DNA of 47,933 nt from positions 1-47,933 of the forward strand of contig NZ_ARZY01000034.1 in assembly GCF_000568405.1 (NCBI RefSeq), read 5' to 3'. Shown here piece by piece: positions 16,950-26,940 of this stretch. How positions within the stretch are numbered: position 1 is the stretch's first letter; each line of letters begins with the position of its first letter. The translations under genes and the position numbers were made by a program. The notes below the pieces were generated by a model, which ran no database searches, was not told the origin of the DNA, and saw only the letters and a program-made list of their open reading frames with translations. Source of the DNA: Catenovulum agarivorans DS-2. Its GTDB lineage: Bacteria > Pseudomonadota > Gammaproteobacteria > Enterobacterales > Alteromonadaceae.

Positions 16950-18080
16950 TTAAAGCTCAAACTCTCCAAAATCGTCAGTATTCAATTCGCTGTCAATTTG
17001 GCCGACTAAATAAGAGCTGATTTCAGCTTCCTGAGGGGCAACTTGAACATTATCACTGACTAACCAAGCATTAATCCATGGGATTGGATTTTGCGTTTGA
17101 GAGAAAATAGCTGGTAAACCAATCGCTGTCATACGAGTATTGGTAATGTACTCTACGTATTGGCACAAAATTTCTTTGTTTAGACCAATCATAGAGCCAT
17201 CTTTAAATAGGTATTCAGCCCATTCTTTTTCTTGCTCTGCAGCTGCTCTAAAGATGCCAATGACCTCTTCACGGCATTCTAACGCTATTTCTGCCATGTC
17301 GCTGTCATCTTGGCCATCGGCCATAATGTTTAACATGTGCTGAGTGCCGGTTAAGTGCAAGGCTTCATCACGCGCAATTAGTTTGATTATTTTAGCGTTG
17401 CCTTCCATTAACTCACGTTCAGCAAATGCAAAGCTACACGCAAAACTTACATAAAATCGAATTGCCTCAAGTACATTAACTGCAGCAATACACAGGTAAG
17501 TTAGTTTTTTTAGTTCGCGGATAGATACATTAACAATCTGATCTTCGACTTCGTACTGGCCTTCACCACGAGTGTGGTACAGCTGGCAGCATAAAATAAG
17601 TTGATCGTAATAAACCGAAATATCTTTAGCGCGTTTCAAAATATGTTCATTCACAACAATGTCATCAAACACTAAGCTAGGCTCATTAACAATATTGCGG
17701 ATGATATGTGTGTATGAACGGCTGTGAATAGTTTCACTAAACGCCCAAGTTTCAATCCAAGTTTCTAGCTCTGGCAATGAAACAATTGGCAACAAAGCTA
17801 CGTTAGGAGAGCGACCTTGAATACTATCTAATAAGGTTTGGTATTTTAGATTGCTTAGAAAAACGTGCCTTTCATGCTCGGACAATTTTTGAAAATCTGA
17901 ACGGTCACGGCTGACATCAACTTCTTCTGGACGCCAGAAAAAGCTAAGTTGTTTTTCAATTAAACGCTCGAAGATTGGGTGCTTCTGTTTGTCGTAGCGT
18001 GCAACATTCACTAAATTACCAAAAAACATTGGTTCATTTAGGTAATCAGTATTGTTTTTATTAAATGTTGTGTAACTCAT
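16950..18080 (-). CDS. nrdB: Ribonucleoside-diphosphate reductase 1 beta subunit NrdB
   Basis: Small subunit of aerobic class Ia ribonucleotide reductase, carrying the diiron centre and tyrosyl radical. From the ATG at 18080 it is 376 residues, exactly the E. coli length, and begins MSYTTF as in that family; the 10-residue upstream TTG extension was rejected. Iron ligands D85, E116 and H119 and the radical Y123 (SRSYTHII) are intact, as is the C-terminal tail that docks on NrdA. No strong ribosome site precedes this ATG. The leader carries a terminator-like hairpin shared with the nrdA 3' end, so expression relative to nrdA may be tuned there. Confidence 0.96.
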   Translation of the reverse strand: MSYTTFNKNNTDYLNEPMFFGNLVNVARYDKQKHPIFERLIEKQLSFFWRPEEVDVSRDRSDFQKLSEHERHVFLSNLKYQTLLDSIQGRSPNVALLPIVSLPELETWIETWAFSETIHSRSYTHIIRNIVNEPSLVFDDIVVNEHILKRAKDISVYYDQLILCCQLYHTRGEGQYEVEDQIVNVSIRELKKLTYLCIAAVNVLEAIRFYVSFACSFAFAERELMEGNAKIIKLIARDEALHLTGTQHMLNIMADGQDDSDMAEIALECREEVIGIFRAAAEQEKEWAEYLFKDGSMIGLNKEILCQYVEYITNTRMTAIGLPAIFSQTQNPIPWINAWLVSDNVQVAPQEAEISSYLVGQIDSELNTDDFGEFEL

Positions 18081-18103
18081 AGGCCGATACAAATTCTCTT
18101 TTA

Positions 18104-18139
18104 AAGACAAAAAGGCCGTCGCTCATACGCACGGCCTTT
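18104..18139 (-). terminator. Terminator-like hairpin between nrdA and nrdB
   Basis: On the minus strand a perfect 9-bp GC-rich stem (AAAGGCCGT / ACGGCCTTT, 11-base loop) is followed by a T-run (TTTTTGTCTTT). It lies 21 bases after the nrdA stop and about 30 bases before the nrdB ATG. By form it is an intrinsic terminator or a partial terminator/processing stem inside the operon. Confidence 0.7.
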
Positions 18140-18160
18140 GCGGTTAACTACAAAAGTGTT

Positions 18161-20440
18161 TTAAATCTTACAAGCGCCGCCTGCACAGTCATCATCTTGT
18201 GCTTTAGCTTCTTTTTGTGGATCTTCTGCACCATCACGGGTGTTGTGATAGTACAAAGTTTTCACACCTAATTTATATGCATATAGCAAGTCTTTCAACA
18301 ATTGCTGCATAGGCACTTTGCCACTCGGGAACTTAGTTGGGTCATAGTTAGTGTTTGCAGAAATGGTTTGGTCGATAAACTTCTGCATGATCGCCACTAG
18401 ACCCAAGTAACCTTGGTTGTTTGGTATAGACCATAACAACTCATATTGGTTTTTAAGTTTTTCATATTCAGGTACAACTTGGCGCAAAATACCGTCTTTA
18501 CTAGCTTTTATACTGACAAAACCACGTGGTGGTTCAATACCATTTGTTGCATTTGAAATTTGCGACGAAGTTTCAGAAGGCATTAACGCTGATAACGTAG
18601 AATTGCGCAGACCATGTTCTTGTATACTAGCACGCAATGTTTCCCAATCTAAATGTAGTGGCTCGTCACAAATGCTATCTACGTCTTTTTTGTAGGTATC
18701 AATAGGTAAAATACCTTGAGCATAGGTCGTTTCGTTAAACTTAGGACACTTGCCTTTTTCTTTTGCTAATTCATTTGATGCTTTTAACAAGTAGTATTGA
18801 ATCGCTTCAAAGGTTTTATGTGTTAAGCCGTTGGCACTGCCGTCTGAGTATTTAACCCCATTTTTTGCAAGATAATAGGCGTAGTTAATTACACCAATAC
18901 CTAAAGTTCGGCGGTTGATACTTGAGTTGTGCGCAGCCGGTACTGGATAATCTTGATAATCTAATAAACAATCTAGTGCTCTTACCGCTAATTCAGCTAA
19001 ACCATCAAGTTCATCTAAATTTTCAATTGCACCTAAATTGAACGCAGATAAAGTACACAGCGCAATTTCAGCTTCTTCGTCATTTATATCTTGTAATGGT
19101 TTAGTCGGTAACGCAATTTCTAAACACAAATTACTTTGTTTGATTGGCGCGACTTGCGGATCAAATGGGCTATGTGTATTGCAGTGGTCAACATTCTGTA
19201 AATAGATACGGCCTGTGCTCGCACGCTCTTGCGCAAACAAACCAAATAGCTCTGTTGCTTTAATTGATTTTTTACGGATAGAGGGGTCGTTTTCGTACTG
19301 AACATATAAAGCTTCAAATTTAGCTTGGTCAGCAAAAAATGCATCGTATAAACCAGGAACATCACTTGGACTAAATAAAGTAATGTTCTCGTTTTTAATT
19401 AAACGTTGATACATTAAACGGTTAAATTGAACACCATAATCCAAATGGCGAACACGGTTATCATCCACACCGCGGTTATTTTTTAATACCACGAGTGATT
19501 CAACTTCCAAGTGCCATAGTGGGAAGAATAGGGTTGCTGCGCCACCACGTACACCGCCTTGAGAACAGCTTTTTACCGCTGTTTGGAAGTGCTTGTAAAA
19601 AGGGATACAACCAGTATGGAACGCTTCACCACCACGTATTGGGCTACCTAATGCTCGGATATTACCCGCATTAACACCTATACCTGCACGTTGGCTAACA
19701 TATTTTACAATAGCGCTTGATGTAGCATTAATTGAATCTAAACTGTCTCCACACTCAATTAACACGCATGAGCTAAACTGACGAGTTGGCGTACGTACAC
19801 CTGACATAATAGGTGTTGGTAGTGAAATTTTAAATTGCGAGATTGCATCGTAGAAACGACGAACGTAATCCATACGTGTGTCTTTTGGATAGTTTGCAAA
19901 TAGACACGCAGAAACCAACACGTATAAATATTGAGGGCTTTCGTAGATATCACCTGTTACTCGGTTTTGAACTAAGTATTTGCCTTCCAACTGTTTAACC
20001 GCAGCATACGAGAAATTTAAATCACGCATGTGCTCAACAAAGTTGTTCATTTGGTCAAATTCTTCACGCGAGTAATCAGCTAATAAATGCTGATCGTATT
20101 TGCCTGCTTCGCACAATTTAACCACGTGGTCATATAAATGAGGCGGTTCAAACTGACCGTACGCTTTTTTACGTAAATGAAAAATTGATAAACGAGCTGC
20201 AAGATATTGGTAATCAGGCGTTTCTTCGCTGATTAAATCTGCTGCTGATTTAATAATAGTTTCATGAATGTCTTCGGTTTTTATACCATCGTAGAACTGA
20301 ATATGAGATTTCATTTCTACTTGAGACACTGAAACATTATTAAGTCCTTTAGAAGCCCAAGTTACAACTTTATGCAACTTTTCTAGGTCTAGAGGTTCTT
20401 TATTTCCGTCGCGCTTAGTTACGAAGAGCTGGTCAGTCAT
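18161..20440 (-). CDS. nrdA: Ribonucleoside-diphosphate reductase 1 alpha subunit NrdA
   Basis: Catalytic subunit of class Ia ribonucleotide reductase, converting ribonucleoside diphosphates to deoxy forms. The 759 residues match the E. coli length (761). In order: N-terminal ATP-cone (about 5-95); the barrel with FSSCVLIECGDS (first redox Cys); NQSNLCLEIALPT-type region with the thiyl-radical Cys and neighbouring Asn/Glu; the second redox Cys in ALCTLSAFNLGAI; and the C-terminal redox pair in DDCAGGACKI. Together with nrdB and yfaE it forms one transcription unit. NrdR control is likely from family knowledge, but I could not identify clean NrdR boxes; a DnaA-box-like site lies upstream. Confidence 0.97.
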   Translation of the reverse strand: MTDQLFVTKRDGNKEPLDLEKLHKVVTWASKGLNNVSVSQVEMKSHIQFYDGIKTEDIHETIIKSAADLISEETPDYQYLAARLSIFHLRKKAYGQFEPPHLYDHVVKLCEAGKYDQHLLADYSREEFDQMNNFVEHMRDLNFSYAAVKQLEGKYLVQNRVTGDIYESPQYLYVLVSACLFANYPKDTRMDYVRRFYDAISQFKISLPTPIMSGVRTPTRQFSSCVLIECGDSLDSINATSSAIVKYVSQRAGIGVNAGNIRALGSPIRGGEAFHTGCIPFYKHFQTAVKSCSQGGVRGGAATLFFPLWHLEVESLVVLKNNRGVDDNRVRHLDYGVQFNRLMYQRLIKNENITLFSPSDVPGLYDAFFADQAKFEALYVQYENDPSIRKKSIKATELFGLFAQERASTGRIYLQNVDHCNTHSPFDPQVAPIKQSNLCLEIALPTKPLQDINDEEAEIALCTLSAFNLGAIENLDELDGLAELAVRALDCLLDYQDYPVPAAHNSSINRRTLGIGVINYAYYLAKNGVKYSDGSANGLTHKTFEAIQYYLLKASNELAKEKGKCPKFNETTYAQGILPIDTYKKDVDSICDEPLHLDWETLRASIQEHGLRNSTLSALMPSETSSQISNATNGIEPPRGFVSIKASKDGILRQVVPEYEKLKNQYELLWSIPNNQGYLGLVAIMQKFIDQTISANTNYDPTKFPSGKVPMQQLLKDLLYAYKLGVKTLYYHNTRDGAEDPQKEAKAQDDDCAGGACKI

Positions 20441-20852
20441 TTGAGTCGTTAATCCTGATCTTATAATTTTTTGTATAGCCTTTTTTCACATTGCAGTCTG
20501 AGTCTGGTTAAAACTCATCCACAAGATGTGGGGCTAGTTAGCGGAATCAACACAAGATAATGAGGTTTTGCTCTGAAAGCAAGATTTGATTTTAGATAAA
20601 ATTCGCATTTTTTTTGGCGTGTATTTTGCGCGTTAGTAGTTGCTAACTTTTCATTAAAAGTAAACTAGCAGGTCAAGTATTTTCAAACAAAAAAAGCCGC
20701 TTTTTAATTGACCAATAAGTCGGTTATTTTACTTTGCGCTGGTTTATTAAGTTTTGTTATATGAAAGCTATTGCATTTAGCAGCTTGTTCAAAGCGTATA
20801 CAAACGCGAAAAATATACCCAATATAATTGGGTATATTATCAACAGTGACCA
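20441..20852. other. 412-base gap between nrdA and the HAD phosphatase gene
   Basis: This holds the nrdA upstream region and, at its right end, the terminator of the ubiG-HAD unit. I see a DnaA-box-like nonamer TCATCCACA at 20515-20523 (one mismatch to TTATCCACA) inside a short inverted repeat CCACA-AGA-TGTGG. On the minus strand TATACA (about 20472-20477) could be the nrdA -10. An A-rich hairpin-like run is near 20690-20706. No gene is apparent. Confidence 0.5.
20808..20837 (-). terminator. Intrinsic terminator of the ubiG-HAD phosphatase unit
   Basis: Perfect 11-bp stem ATATACCCAAT / ATTGGGTATAT with a 3-base loop, followed on the minus strand by a T-run (TTTTT). It begins 16 bases after the stop codon of the phosphatase gene. 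Confidence 0.8.
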
Positions 20853-21524
20853 TCAACTAAAGTAGGAGATGAGTTCACAGGGGTGCTCAATTATATGGTT
20901 AGCTTGCCATTGAGAAACAGGTCTCTCATCTTGAGTGTAGCCCCAATTGGCAACAAAAGTTTGCATGCCTGCTCGATTACCAGCTTCAATGTCACGGTGC
21001 GCATCGCCGACATACCAACATTGTTCAGCATTAATTTGCATATGCTGACATGCGTGGAGTAGTGGCGCCGGGTCAGGTTTCCTAACTTTTAATGTATCGC
21101 CTGAAACATTAATTTGAGAGTGGCGAAACTCTGGATATTGAGTTAGCAGCACATCGGTCAAAAAGGCTGGTTTATTGGTGACCACGCCCCATGCAATATT
21201 GTAGTAGTTTAGTTGTGAGAGCGTTTCAGCCATTCCGTCAAAAAATTCGGTATGAACGCTGATGTTATTCAGATAATAATCCAAAAAGATCCGGCGTAAC
21301 TTCTCAACATCGTAAGATTGCCAATTTTCGCCTAATCCGAGCTTTAATAAACCAGCCGCGCCGTGCGATGCAACAGGGCGATATTGTTGATAACTCACTG
21401 GTGGCTTGTTAAGCGTGGACAATACATAATTGAGCGTTTCACCCAAATCTTGTGCTGTATCTAATAAGGTGCCATCTAAATCGAACAAGATCCCTTGAGG
21501 TTTAGTTAAAGTTTTTTCGCGCAT
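20853..21524 (-). CDS. HAD-superfamily phosphatase, MupP/Gph-like
   Basis: A 223-residue HAD-IA phosphatase. Motif I is LFDLDGTLLDT (nucleophile and acid/base Asp), motif II lies in WGVVTNKP, the motif III Lys lies in VRKPDPAP, and motif IV is WYVGDAHRDIEAG. Sequence alone does not separate phosphoglycolate phosphatase from N-acetylmuramic acid 6-phosphate phosphatase (MupP). The location directly behind ubiG is the one described for mupP in Pseudomonas, so a role in cell-wall sugar recycling is my preferred inference. The start overlaps the end of ubiG by 19 bases, implying coupled translation. Confidence 0.85.
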   Translation of the reverse strand: MREKTLTKPQGILFDLDGTLLDTAQDLGETLNYVLSTLNKPPVSYQQYRPVASHGAAGLLKLGLGENWQSYDVEKLRRIFLDYYLNNISVHTEFFDGMAETLSQLNYYNIAWGVVTNKPAFLTDVLLTQYPEFRHSQINVSGDTLKVRKPDPAPLLHACQHMQINAEQCWYVGDAHRDIEAGNRAGMQTFVANWGYTQDERPVSQWQANHIIEHPCELISYFS

Positions 21525-22204
21525 AAAATATAGTTCACAGCCAAATCATTATTAATCGAGAAGTTTTGCGTGATTGGATTAAAGTGGATTCCATTTGCTT
21601 TTTGCACTTTACAATCATTTTGTTCAATCATGCCGATAACTTCAGAAGGTTTCAAAAATTTATTATGTTCATGGGTGCCTTTTGGAACTATGTTGAGTAA
21701 ATATTCGGCTGCTAAAATGCCCAATAAATACCCACGTAAACTCCGATTGAGCGTCGAAACAAATAAATAACCGCCTGGTTTGAGCGTACTGATTGCTGCG
21801 GTTAATATACTGGCGGGATCGGGTACATGTTCCAACATTTCTAAACAGGTGACAATATCAAAGGTTTCCGCTCTGTCTATTGCGAAGTCCTCAATTACAC
21901 CTTGGTGGTAATCTATATCCAATTGCGACTGTTGTGCATGTTCAATCGCAACTTCAACAGATTGAGGAGCGGGTTCTAAGCCTGTTACTGTGGCACCTCG
22001 TTGTGCTAATGCCTCGGCAAGTATACCGCCGCCACTGCCAACATCTAAAACAGTTTTATCGAACAAGCCACCCACGTTGTCTTCGATATATTTTATTCGG
22101 TAAGGGTTCATTTTGTGCAGTGGGGAAAATTCACCTGATAGGTCCCACCATCGTGCGGCAATCGCATTGAATTTTTCAATTTCTGTTGGGTCTATGTTGC
22201 TCAA
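21506..22204 (-). CDS. ubiG: Ubiquinone biosynthesis O-methyltransferase UbiG
   Basis: SAM-dependent methyltransferase performing both O-methylations of ubiquinone synthesis. The 232-residue protein has the UbiG opening (EKFNAIAARWWDLSGEFSPL), the SAM-binding glycine motif VLDVGSGGGILAE (about 54-66), CLEMLEHVPDP (post-II motif), and the late block PKGTHEHNKFLKPSE with HFNPITQNF. It is the first gene of a two-gene unit and is divergent from gyrA, an arrangement common in gammaproteobacteria. Confidence 0.96.
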   Translation of the reverse strand: MSNIDPTEIEKFNAIAARWWDLSGEFSPLHKMNPYRIKYIEDNVGGLFDKTVLDVGSGGGILAEALAQRGATVTGLEPAPQSVEVAIEHAQQSQLDIDYHQGVIEDFAIDRAETFDIVTCLEMLEHVPDPASILTAAISTLKPGGYLFVSTLNRSLRGYLLGILAAEYLLNIVPKGTHEHNKFLKPSEVIGMIEQNDCKVQKANGIHFNPITQNFSINNDLAVNYILCAKKL

Positions 22205-22303
22205 TTTATTCGCTCTAGCTTGGGTTTAATGAGTCCATTATAAAAATTTACGCTGTATCGACAAGCTAAAGCTTATTTTTTCAATGGTATGCGCTGAGGT
22301 TTG

Positions 22304-22312
22304 TGGTAGAAT
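22304..22312 (+). promoter_or_regulatory. Putative extended -10 promoter of gyrA
   Basis: TG at 22304-22305, one base, then TAGAAT at 22307-22312, about 77 bases before the gyrA ATG. No convincing -35 was found, consistent with an extended -10 promoter; gyrA promoters are often supercoiling-sensitive. Confidence 0.45.
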
Positions 22313-22388
22313 TGCCCGCTAAAAAACGGTTACTCACAAAATCGTGTGCAAAAAAAGCAAGTATAACAACTAGGGAAATATCCTATAT

Positions 22389-25019
22389 ATGAATGATTTG
22401 GCCAAAGAAATACTTCCAGTCAACATTGAAGATGAGCTGAAAAACTCATACTTGGACTATGCAATGAGTGTAATTGTTGGGCGTGCATTGCCCGACGTTA
22501 GGGACGGTTTAAAACCTGTTCATCGCCGCGTACTTTTCGCGATGAACGAGTTAAAAAACGATTTCAATAAACCTTACAAAAAGTCAGCTCGTATTGTCGG
22601 TGACGTAATCGGTAAATATCACCCTCATGGTGATAGTGCAGTTTACGATACAATAGTTCGTATGGCTCAACCTTTTTCGTTGAGATACATGCTGGTAGAT
22701 GGCCAAGGTAACTTCGGTTCAGTAGATGGCGATTCTCCTGCTGCAATGCGTTATACCGAAGTTAGAATGGCTAAAATTGCACACTCGCTTTTGGCCGACT
22801 TAGAAAAAGAAACTGTTGATTTTGTGCCTAACTACGATGGTACAGAACACATTCCAGATGTTTTACCAACGCGTATTCCAAACTTATTAGTGAATGGTTC
22901 GTCTGGTATTGCAGTTGGTATGGCAACCAACATTCCACCTCACAACTTAAATGAAGTTATTGGTGGTTGTTTAGCAATGATCGAAAATCCCGATATCACA
23001 ATCGATGAATTGATTGAGATCATTCCAGGACCTGATTTTCCAACAGCAGCCATTATTAGCGGACGCTCTGGTATAGAGCAAGCTTATCGCACAGGGCGCG
23101 GTAAAATTTATATTCGTGCACGAGCGGAAATCGAAGTTGCAGAAAATGGTCGCGAAACCATAATCGTTCACGAAATTCCTTACCAAGTAAACAAAGCTCG
23201 TTTAATTGAAAAAATGGCTGACTTGGTAAAAGAAAAACGCATAGATTCTATATCAGCACTTCGTGATGAATCGGATAAAGAAGGGATGCGAATCGTTATT
23301 GAAGTTAAACGCGGCGAATCAGGTGAAGTGTTATTAAACCACCTATATGCGTTAACTCAAATGCAGGTTGTATTTGGTATTAATATGGTTGCGTTAGAAA
23401 ACAACCAACCAAAAATCTTCAACCTAGTCGATATGATTAGAGCCTTCTTAAATCACAGAAGGGAAGTTGTTACTCGTCGCACGATTTTCGAATTACGTAA
23501 AGCACGCGAGCGTGCACACGTATTAGAAGGCTTAGCAATCGCACTTGCGAATATTGACCCAATCATCGAATTAATTAAGCGTTCACCATCACCGGCCGAA
23601 GCGAAAAAAGGCTTAGTGGAAACCCCATGGGCACTTGGTGATGTGGCCGAAATGTTAGAGCGTGCAGGTACACATGCAGCACGTCCAGAATGGTTAGAAG
23701 ATCATTTTGGTATTCGTGACGGTATGTACCATTTAACCGAACAACAAGCACAGGCAATTCTTGATTTAAGATTACACAAGCTAACTGGCCTAGAGCACGA
23801 AAAAATCTTAGACGAATATAAAGCATTATTAGATGAAATTGCGGAATTATTGTACATCTTATCTAGCTCTGTTCGTTTAATGGAAGTGATCCGTGACGAG
23901 CTATTAGCAGTAAAAGAAGAGTTTGGTGACGAGCGTCGCACAGAAATTACTGCAGCAGCCCACGACATCAACATGGAAGATTTAATTGCCGAAGAAAATG
24001 TGGTTGTGACCTTATCACATGAGGGCTATTGTAAATATCAACCGTTGACAGAGTACGAAGCACAGCGTCGTGGCGGTAAAGGTAAAGCGGCAACTAAAAT
24101 GAAAGATGAAGATTTCATCGAGAAGCTGTTAATTGCCAATACTCATGACACAATTTTATGTTTCTCTGACCGTGGCCGTCTATATTGGTTGAAAGTGTAT
24201 CAATTACCATTAGCGACCCGAACTGCTCGTGGTAAACCAATTGTAAACTTGTTGCCTTTAGAAGAAGGCGAACGTATTAGTGCGATTTTACCTGTAAGAG
24301 AATACGAAGAAGACAAATTTATCATCATGGCTACAGCTAATGGTACGGTTAAGAAAACTCGCTTAACAGAATACTCTCGACCTCGTGCTAACGGCATTAT
24401 TGCGCTTAACCTAAATGAAGGCGACCATGTGATTGGTGTTGATATTACTCATGGCGACAGCGACATATTATTGTTCTCAGATGCGGGTAAAGTGGTTCGA
24501 TTTAATGAGCAACAAGTTCGTCCAATGGGGCGTACTGCTACAGGTGTTCGTGGTATCAAGCTAGATGAGACGCAAAATGTTGTCTCTATGATAGTGCCAC
24601 ATGGAGACGGCGCAGTATTGACGGTAACTGAAAATGGTTATGGTAAACGTACACCGTTAGAAGAATATCCTGCTAAGAGCCGTGCAACATTAGGTGTTGT
24701 TTCGATTAAAGTTAGCGAGCGAAATGGCTCGGTAGTTGGTGCGGTTCAAGTCAACGACGGTGATGAAATTATGATGATCACCAACAAAGGTACGCTTGTT
24801 CGTACTCGTGTCGGTGAAGTTTCTGTTATCGGCCGAAATACCCAAGGTGTTCGTTTAATTAGAACTGCTGATGGCGAATTAGTTGTTGGTTTGCAGCGTA
24901 TTGAAGAAGTCGAAGAAGATGAGCAAGACTTGGCAGAAGATGCAACGGTTGTAGAAGGTGAAGCCACAAAACCTTCACCCGAAGGCGATGACCAACAAGA
25001 TTCAGACAGTCAAGAATAG
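22389..25019 (+). CDS. gyrA: DNA gyrase subunit A
   Basis: Breaks and rejoins DNA in the A2B2 gyrase that introduces negative supercoils. The 876-residue protein numbers like E. coli at the N-terminus: catalytic Tyr122 (AMRYTEVRM) and quinolone-region residues Ser83 and Asp87 (GDSAVYDTI), both wild-type, so no target-based quinolone resistance at these two sites. The C-terminal beta-pinwheel (about 530-840) begins with the GyrA box QRRGGKG. The tail is very acidic and Gln/Asp/Ser-rich. serC follows after 20 bases. Confidence 0.98.
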   Translation: MNDLAKEILPVNIEDELKNSYLDYAMSVIVGRALPDVRDGLKPVHRRVLFAMNELKNDFNKPYKKSARIVGDVIGKYHPHGDSAVYDTIVRMAQPFSLRYMLVDGQGNFGSVDGDSPAAMRYTEVRMAKIAHSLLADLEKETVDFVPNYDGTEHIPDVLPTRIPNLLVNGSSGIAVGMATNIPPHNLNEVIGGCLAMIENPDITIDELIEIIPGPDFPTAAIISGRSGIEQAYRTGRGKIYIRARAEIEVAENGRETIIVHEIPYQVNKARLIEKMADLVKEKRIDSISALRDESDKEGMRIVIEVKRGESGEVLLNHLYALTQMQVVFGINMVALENNQPKIFNLVDMIRAFLNHRREVVTRRTIFELRKARERAHVLEGLAIALANIDPIIELIKRSPSPAEAKKGLVETPWALGDVAEMLERAGTHAARPEWLEDHFGIRDGMYHLTEQQAQAILDLRLHKLTGLEHEKILDEYKALLDEIAELLYILSSSVRLMEVIRDELLAVKEEFGDERRTEITAAAHDINMEDLIAEENVVVTLSHEGYCKYQPLTEYEAQRRGGKGKAATKMKDEDFIEKLLIANTHDTILCFSDRGRLYWLKVYQLPLATRTARGKPIVNLLPLEEGERISAILPVREYEEDKFIIMATANGTVKKTRLTEYSRPRANGIIALNLNEGDHVIGVDITHGDSDILLFSDAGKVVRFNEQQVRPMGRTATGVRGIKLDETQNVVSMIVPHGDGAVLTVTENGYGKRTPLEEYPAKSRATLGVVSIKVSERNGSVVGAVQVNDGDEIMMITNKGTLVRTRVGEVSVIGRNTQGVRLIRTADGELVVGLQRIEEVEEDEQDLAEDATVVEGEATKPSPEGDDQQDSDSQE

Positions 25020-25039
25020 TTGTTAGAGATTTAATATAA

Positions 25040-26128
25040 ATGACCAAAGAAGTTTTTAACTTTTGTGCAGGCCCGGCTATGTTGCCAAAGCCTGTTATGC
25101 AGTTAGCCCAACAAGAGTTGGTAAATTGGAATGATATGGGGGTCTCTGTAATGGAGATCAGCCATAGAAGCAAAGACTATATTGCGGTAGCAGAGCAAGC
25201 AGAAAAAGATTTGCGTGACTTAATGGGGATTTCAGATGACTACTCTGTGCTGTTTATGCACGGCGGCGGTCGAGGCCAATTTGCTGCGGTCCCGATGAAT
25301 TTATTAACTGCTCAGCAGCAAGCTGACTATGTTTTAACTGGCTCTTGGTCTAAATCAGCATTCACTGAAGGGCAAAAATATGGCCAAATTAATCTAGCAG
25401 CTGATACCTACACAAATGAAAAAGGCGAAGGCTCTATATTACCTTTTGACCAGTGGAAACTCAGTGAAAGTGCAGAATATGTCCATTATTGCCCGAATGA
25501 AACGGTAGATGGTATCGAGTTTAACTATATTCCAGAGGTTGATAAACCTTTGGTTGCAGATATGTCATCTTGCATATTATCGCAAGAAATCGATGTTTCT
25601 AAATTTGGTGTTATATACGCAGGTGCTCAAAAAAACATTGGCCCATCGGGATTGGCAATTGCAATTGTGCGTAAAGATTTAATTGGCCGCGCAAACGGCT
25701 TTACGCCATCAATATACGATTATGCAGTGCAAAACAACAGCGACTCAATGTTTAATACGCCACCTACCTACGCATGGTATTTAGCTGGGTTAGTATTTAA
25801 GTGGCTGAAATCTCAAGGTGGAGTTGCGGCAGTACAAAAGGTTAATGAGCAAAAAGCGGCACTTTTGTATAATTTTATTGATGGCAACGAATTTTATTCA
25901 AATAAAGTGGAAAAGCAGTATCGTTCCAAAATGAACGTTCCATTTTTTCTCGAAAATGAAGCATTAAATGCTAAATTTTTGGCAGAGTCAGAGCAAGCTG
26001 GTTTGTTAGCTTTGAAAGGGCATAGATCAGTTGGTGGAATGAGAGCAAGCATCTATAATGCGATGCCTCTAGAAGGCGTAGAAGCGCTGGTTGCCTTTAT
26101 GCAGGACTTTGCTCAAAAGAACGGCTAA
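25040..26128 (+). CDS. serC: Phosphoserine aminotransferase SerC
   Basis: PLP enzyme converting 3-phosphohydroxypyruvate to phosphoserine in serine synthesis and serving also pyridoxine synthesis. The 362-residue protein starts [14 protein letters not shown], has the [14 protein letters not shown] phosphate-binding loop, and carries the PLP Lys198 in [10 protein letters not shown]. It lies directly after gyrA and directly before cmk. In many relatives aroA (and sometimes pheA/hisC) lies between serC and cmk; here only 19 bases separate them. Confidence 0.97.
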   Translation: MTKEVFNFCAGPAMLPKPVMQLAQQELVNWNDMGVSVMEISHRSKDYIAVAEQAEKDLRDLMGISDDYSVLFMHGGGRGQFAAVPMNLLTAQQQADYVLTGSWSKSAFTEGQKYGQINLAADTYTNEKGEGSILPFDQWKLSESAEYVHYCPNETVDGIEFNYIPEVDKPLVADMSSCILSQEIDVSKFGVIYAGAQKNIGPSGLAIAIVRKDLIGRANGFTPSIYDYAVQNNSDSMFNTPPTYAWYLAGLVFKWLKSQGGVAAVQKVNEQKAALLYNFIDGNEFYSNKVEKQYRSKMNVPFFLENEALNAKFLAESEQAGLLALKGHRSVGGMRASIYNAMPLEGVEALVAFMQDFAQKNG

Positions 26129-26147
26129 ACAATAGAAGAGGATAGGG

Positions 26148-26834
26148 ATGACGGATCAAATACCAGTCATTACCATAGATGGCCCAAGTGGTGCGGGTAA
26201 AGGTACCATAAGTAAGTATGTTGCTGACAAATTAGGTTGGCACTTTCTTGACAGCGGTGCAATTTATCGTGTTTTGGCTTTAGCAACAATTCATCACGAT
26301 ATTGACCCGACAGATGAAGGATCTGTTGCGCCATTAGCATCTGTGTTAGACGTGCACTTTAAATCGTCTTTAGAAGATAACCAAACTCGCGTTATTTTAG
26401 AAGGTGAAGACGTAACGGGTGCCATTCGTAATGAAAAAGTTGGCGCGGTAGCCTCTAAAGTTGCCTCTTTGCCACGCGTTCGTGAAGCACTTTTGCGTCG
26501 CCAACGAGCATTTAAAGAAGCACCAGGCTTAGTGGCCGATGGTCGAGATATGGGCACAGTGGTGTTTCCAAGTGCCGAAGTTAAGATATTTTTGACTGCG
26601 AGTGCCGAAGAAAGAGCAAAAAGACGCTATCTACAGTTGAAAGATAGCGATCCTACAGTTAAAATTGAACATCTTTTAGCCGACATTCAAGCTAGAGACG
26701 AACGAGATTCAAATCGAAGCGTTTCTCCCTTAGTGGCAGCTGAAGATGCATTAGAAATTGATTCAACTGCAATGACGATTGATGAAGTTGTTGACAAGGT
26801 TTTTCGCTTTATGCAAGAAAAACTAGGTCAATAA
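26148..26834 (+). CDS. cmk: Cytidylate kinase Cmk
   Basis: Phosphorylates CMP and dCMP. The 228-residue protein has the P-loop GPSGAGKG (12-19), the CMP-binding block [10 protein letters not shown], the SRDR-type RDERDSNR near 182-190, and [11 protein letters not shown]. Ribosome site GAAGAGG before the ATG. It forms the conserved cmk-rpsA pair, with a 106-base structured leader between. Confidence 0.97.
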   Translation: MTDQIPVITIDGPSGAGKGTISKYVADKLGWHFLDSGAIYRVLALATIHHDIDPTDEGSVAPLASVLDVHFKSSLEDNQTRVILEGEDVTGAIRNEKVGAVASKVASLPRVREALLRRQRAFKEAPGLVADGRDMGTVVFPSAEVKIFLTASAEERAKRRYLQLKDSDPTVKIEHLLADIQARDERDSNRSVSPLVAAEDALEIDSTAMTIDEVVDKVFRFMQEKLGQ

Positions 26835-26856
26835 CTTTTTTGTATTTGAGTCTGGA

Positions 26857-26940
26857 AACTGGCTAAGGATTGCCGGTTATTATTAACAACCCTGAGTTAT
26901 TTGGATTTAACTCGGATTACCATTCAAGAAAACTTTATAT
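26857..26940 (+). promoter_or_regulatory. Structured leader of rpsA without a clear Shine-Dalgarno
   Basis: Two hairpins can form upstream of the rpsA ATG: AACTGGC/GCCGGTT (26857-26878) and GAGTTA/TAACTC (26894-26913). The bases before the ATG (AAGAAAACTTTATAT) lack a good Shine-Dalgarno. In E. coli the rpsA leader is similarly hairpin-rich and SD-poor, and mediates S1 autorepression; the same logic is likely here. Confidence 0.5.

Noticed and set aside
20690-20706. AAAAAGCGGCTTTTT as a further terminator near nrdA
   Set aside because: The stem is only 5-6 A-T pairs with a three-base loop, too weak to claim.
22630-22655. Quinolone-resistance change in gyrA
   Set aside because: Ser83 and Asp87 are the wild-type residues.
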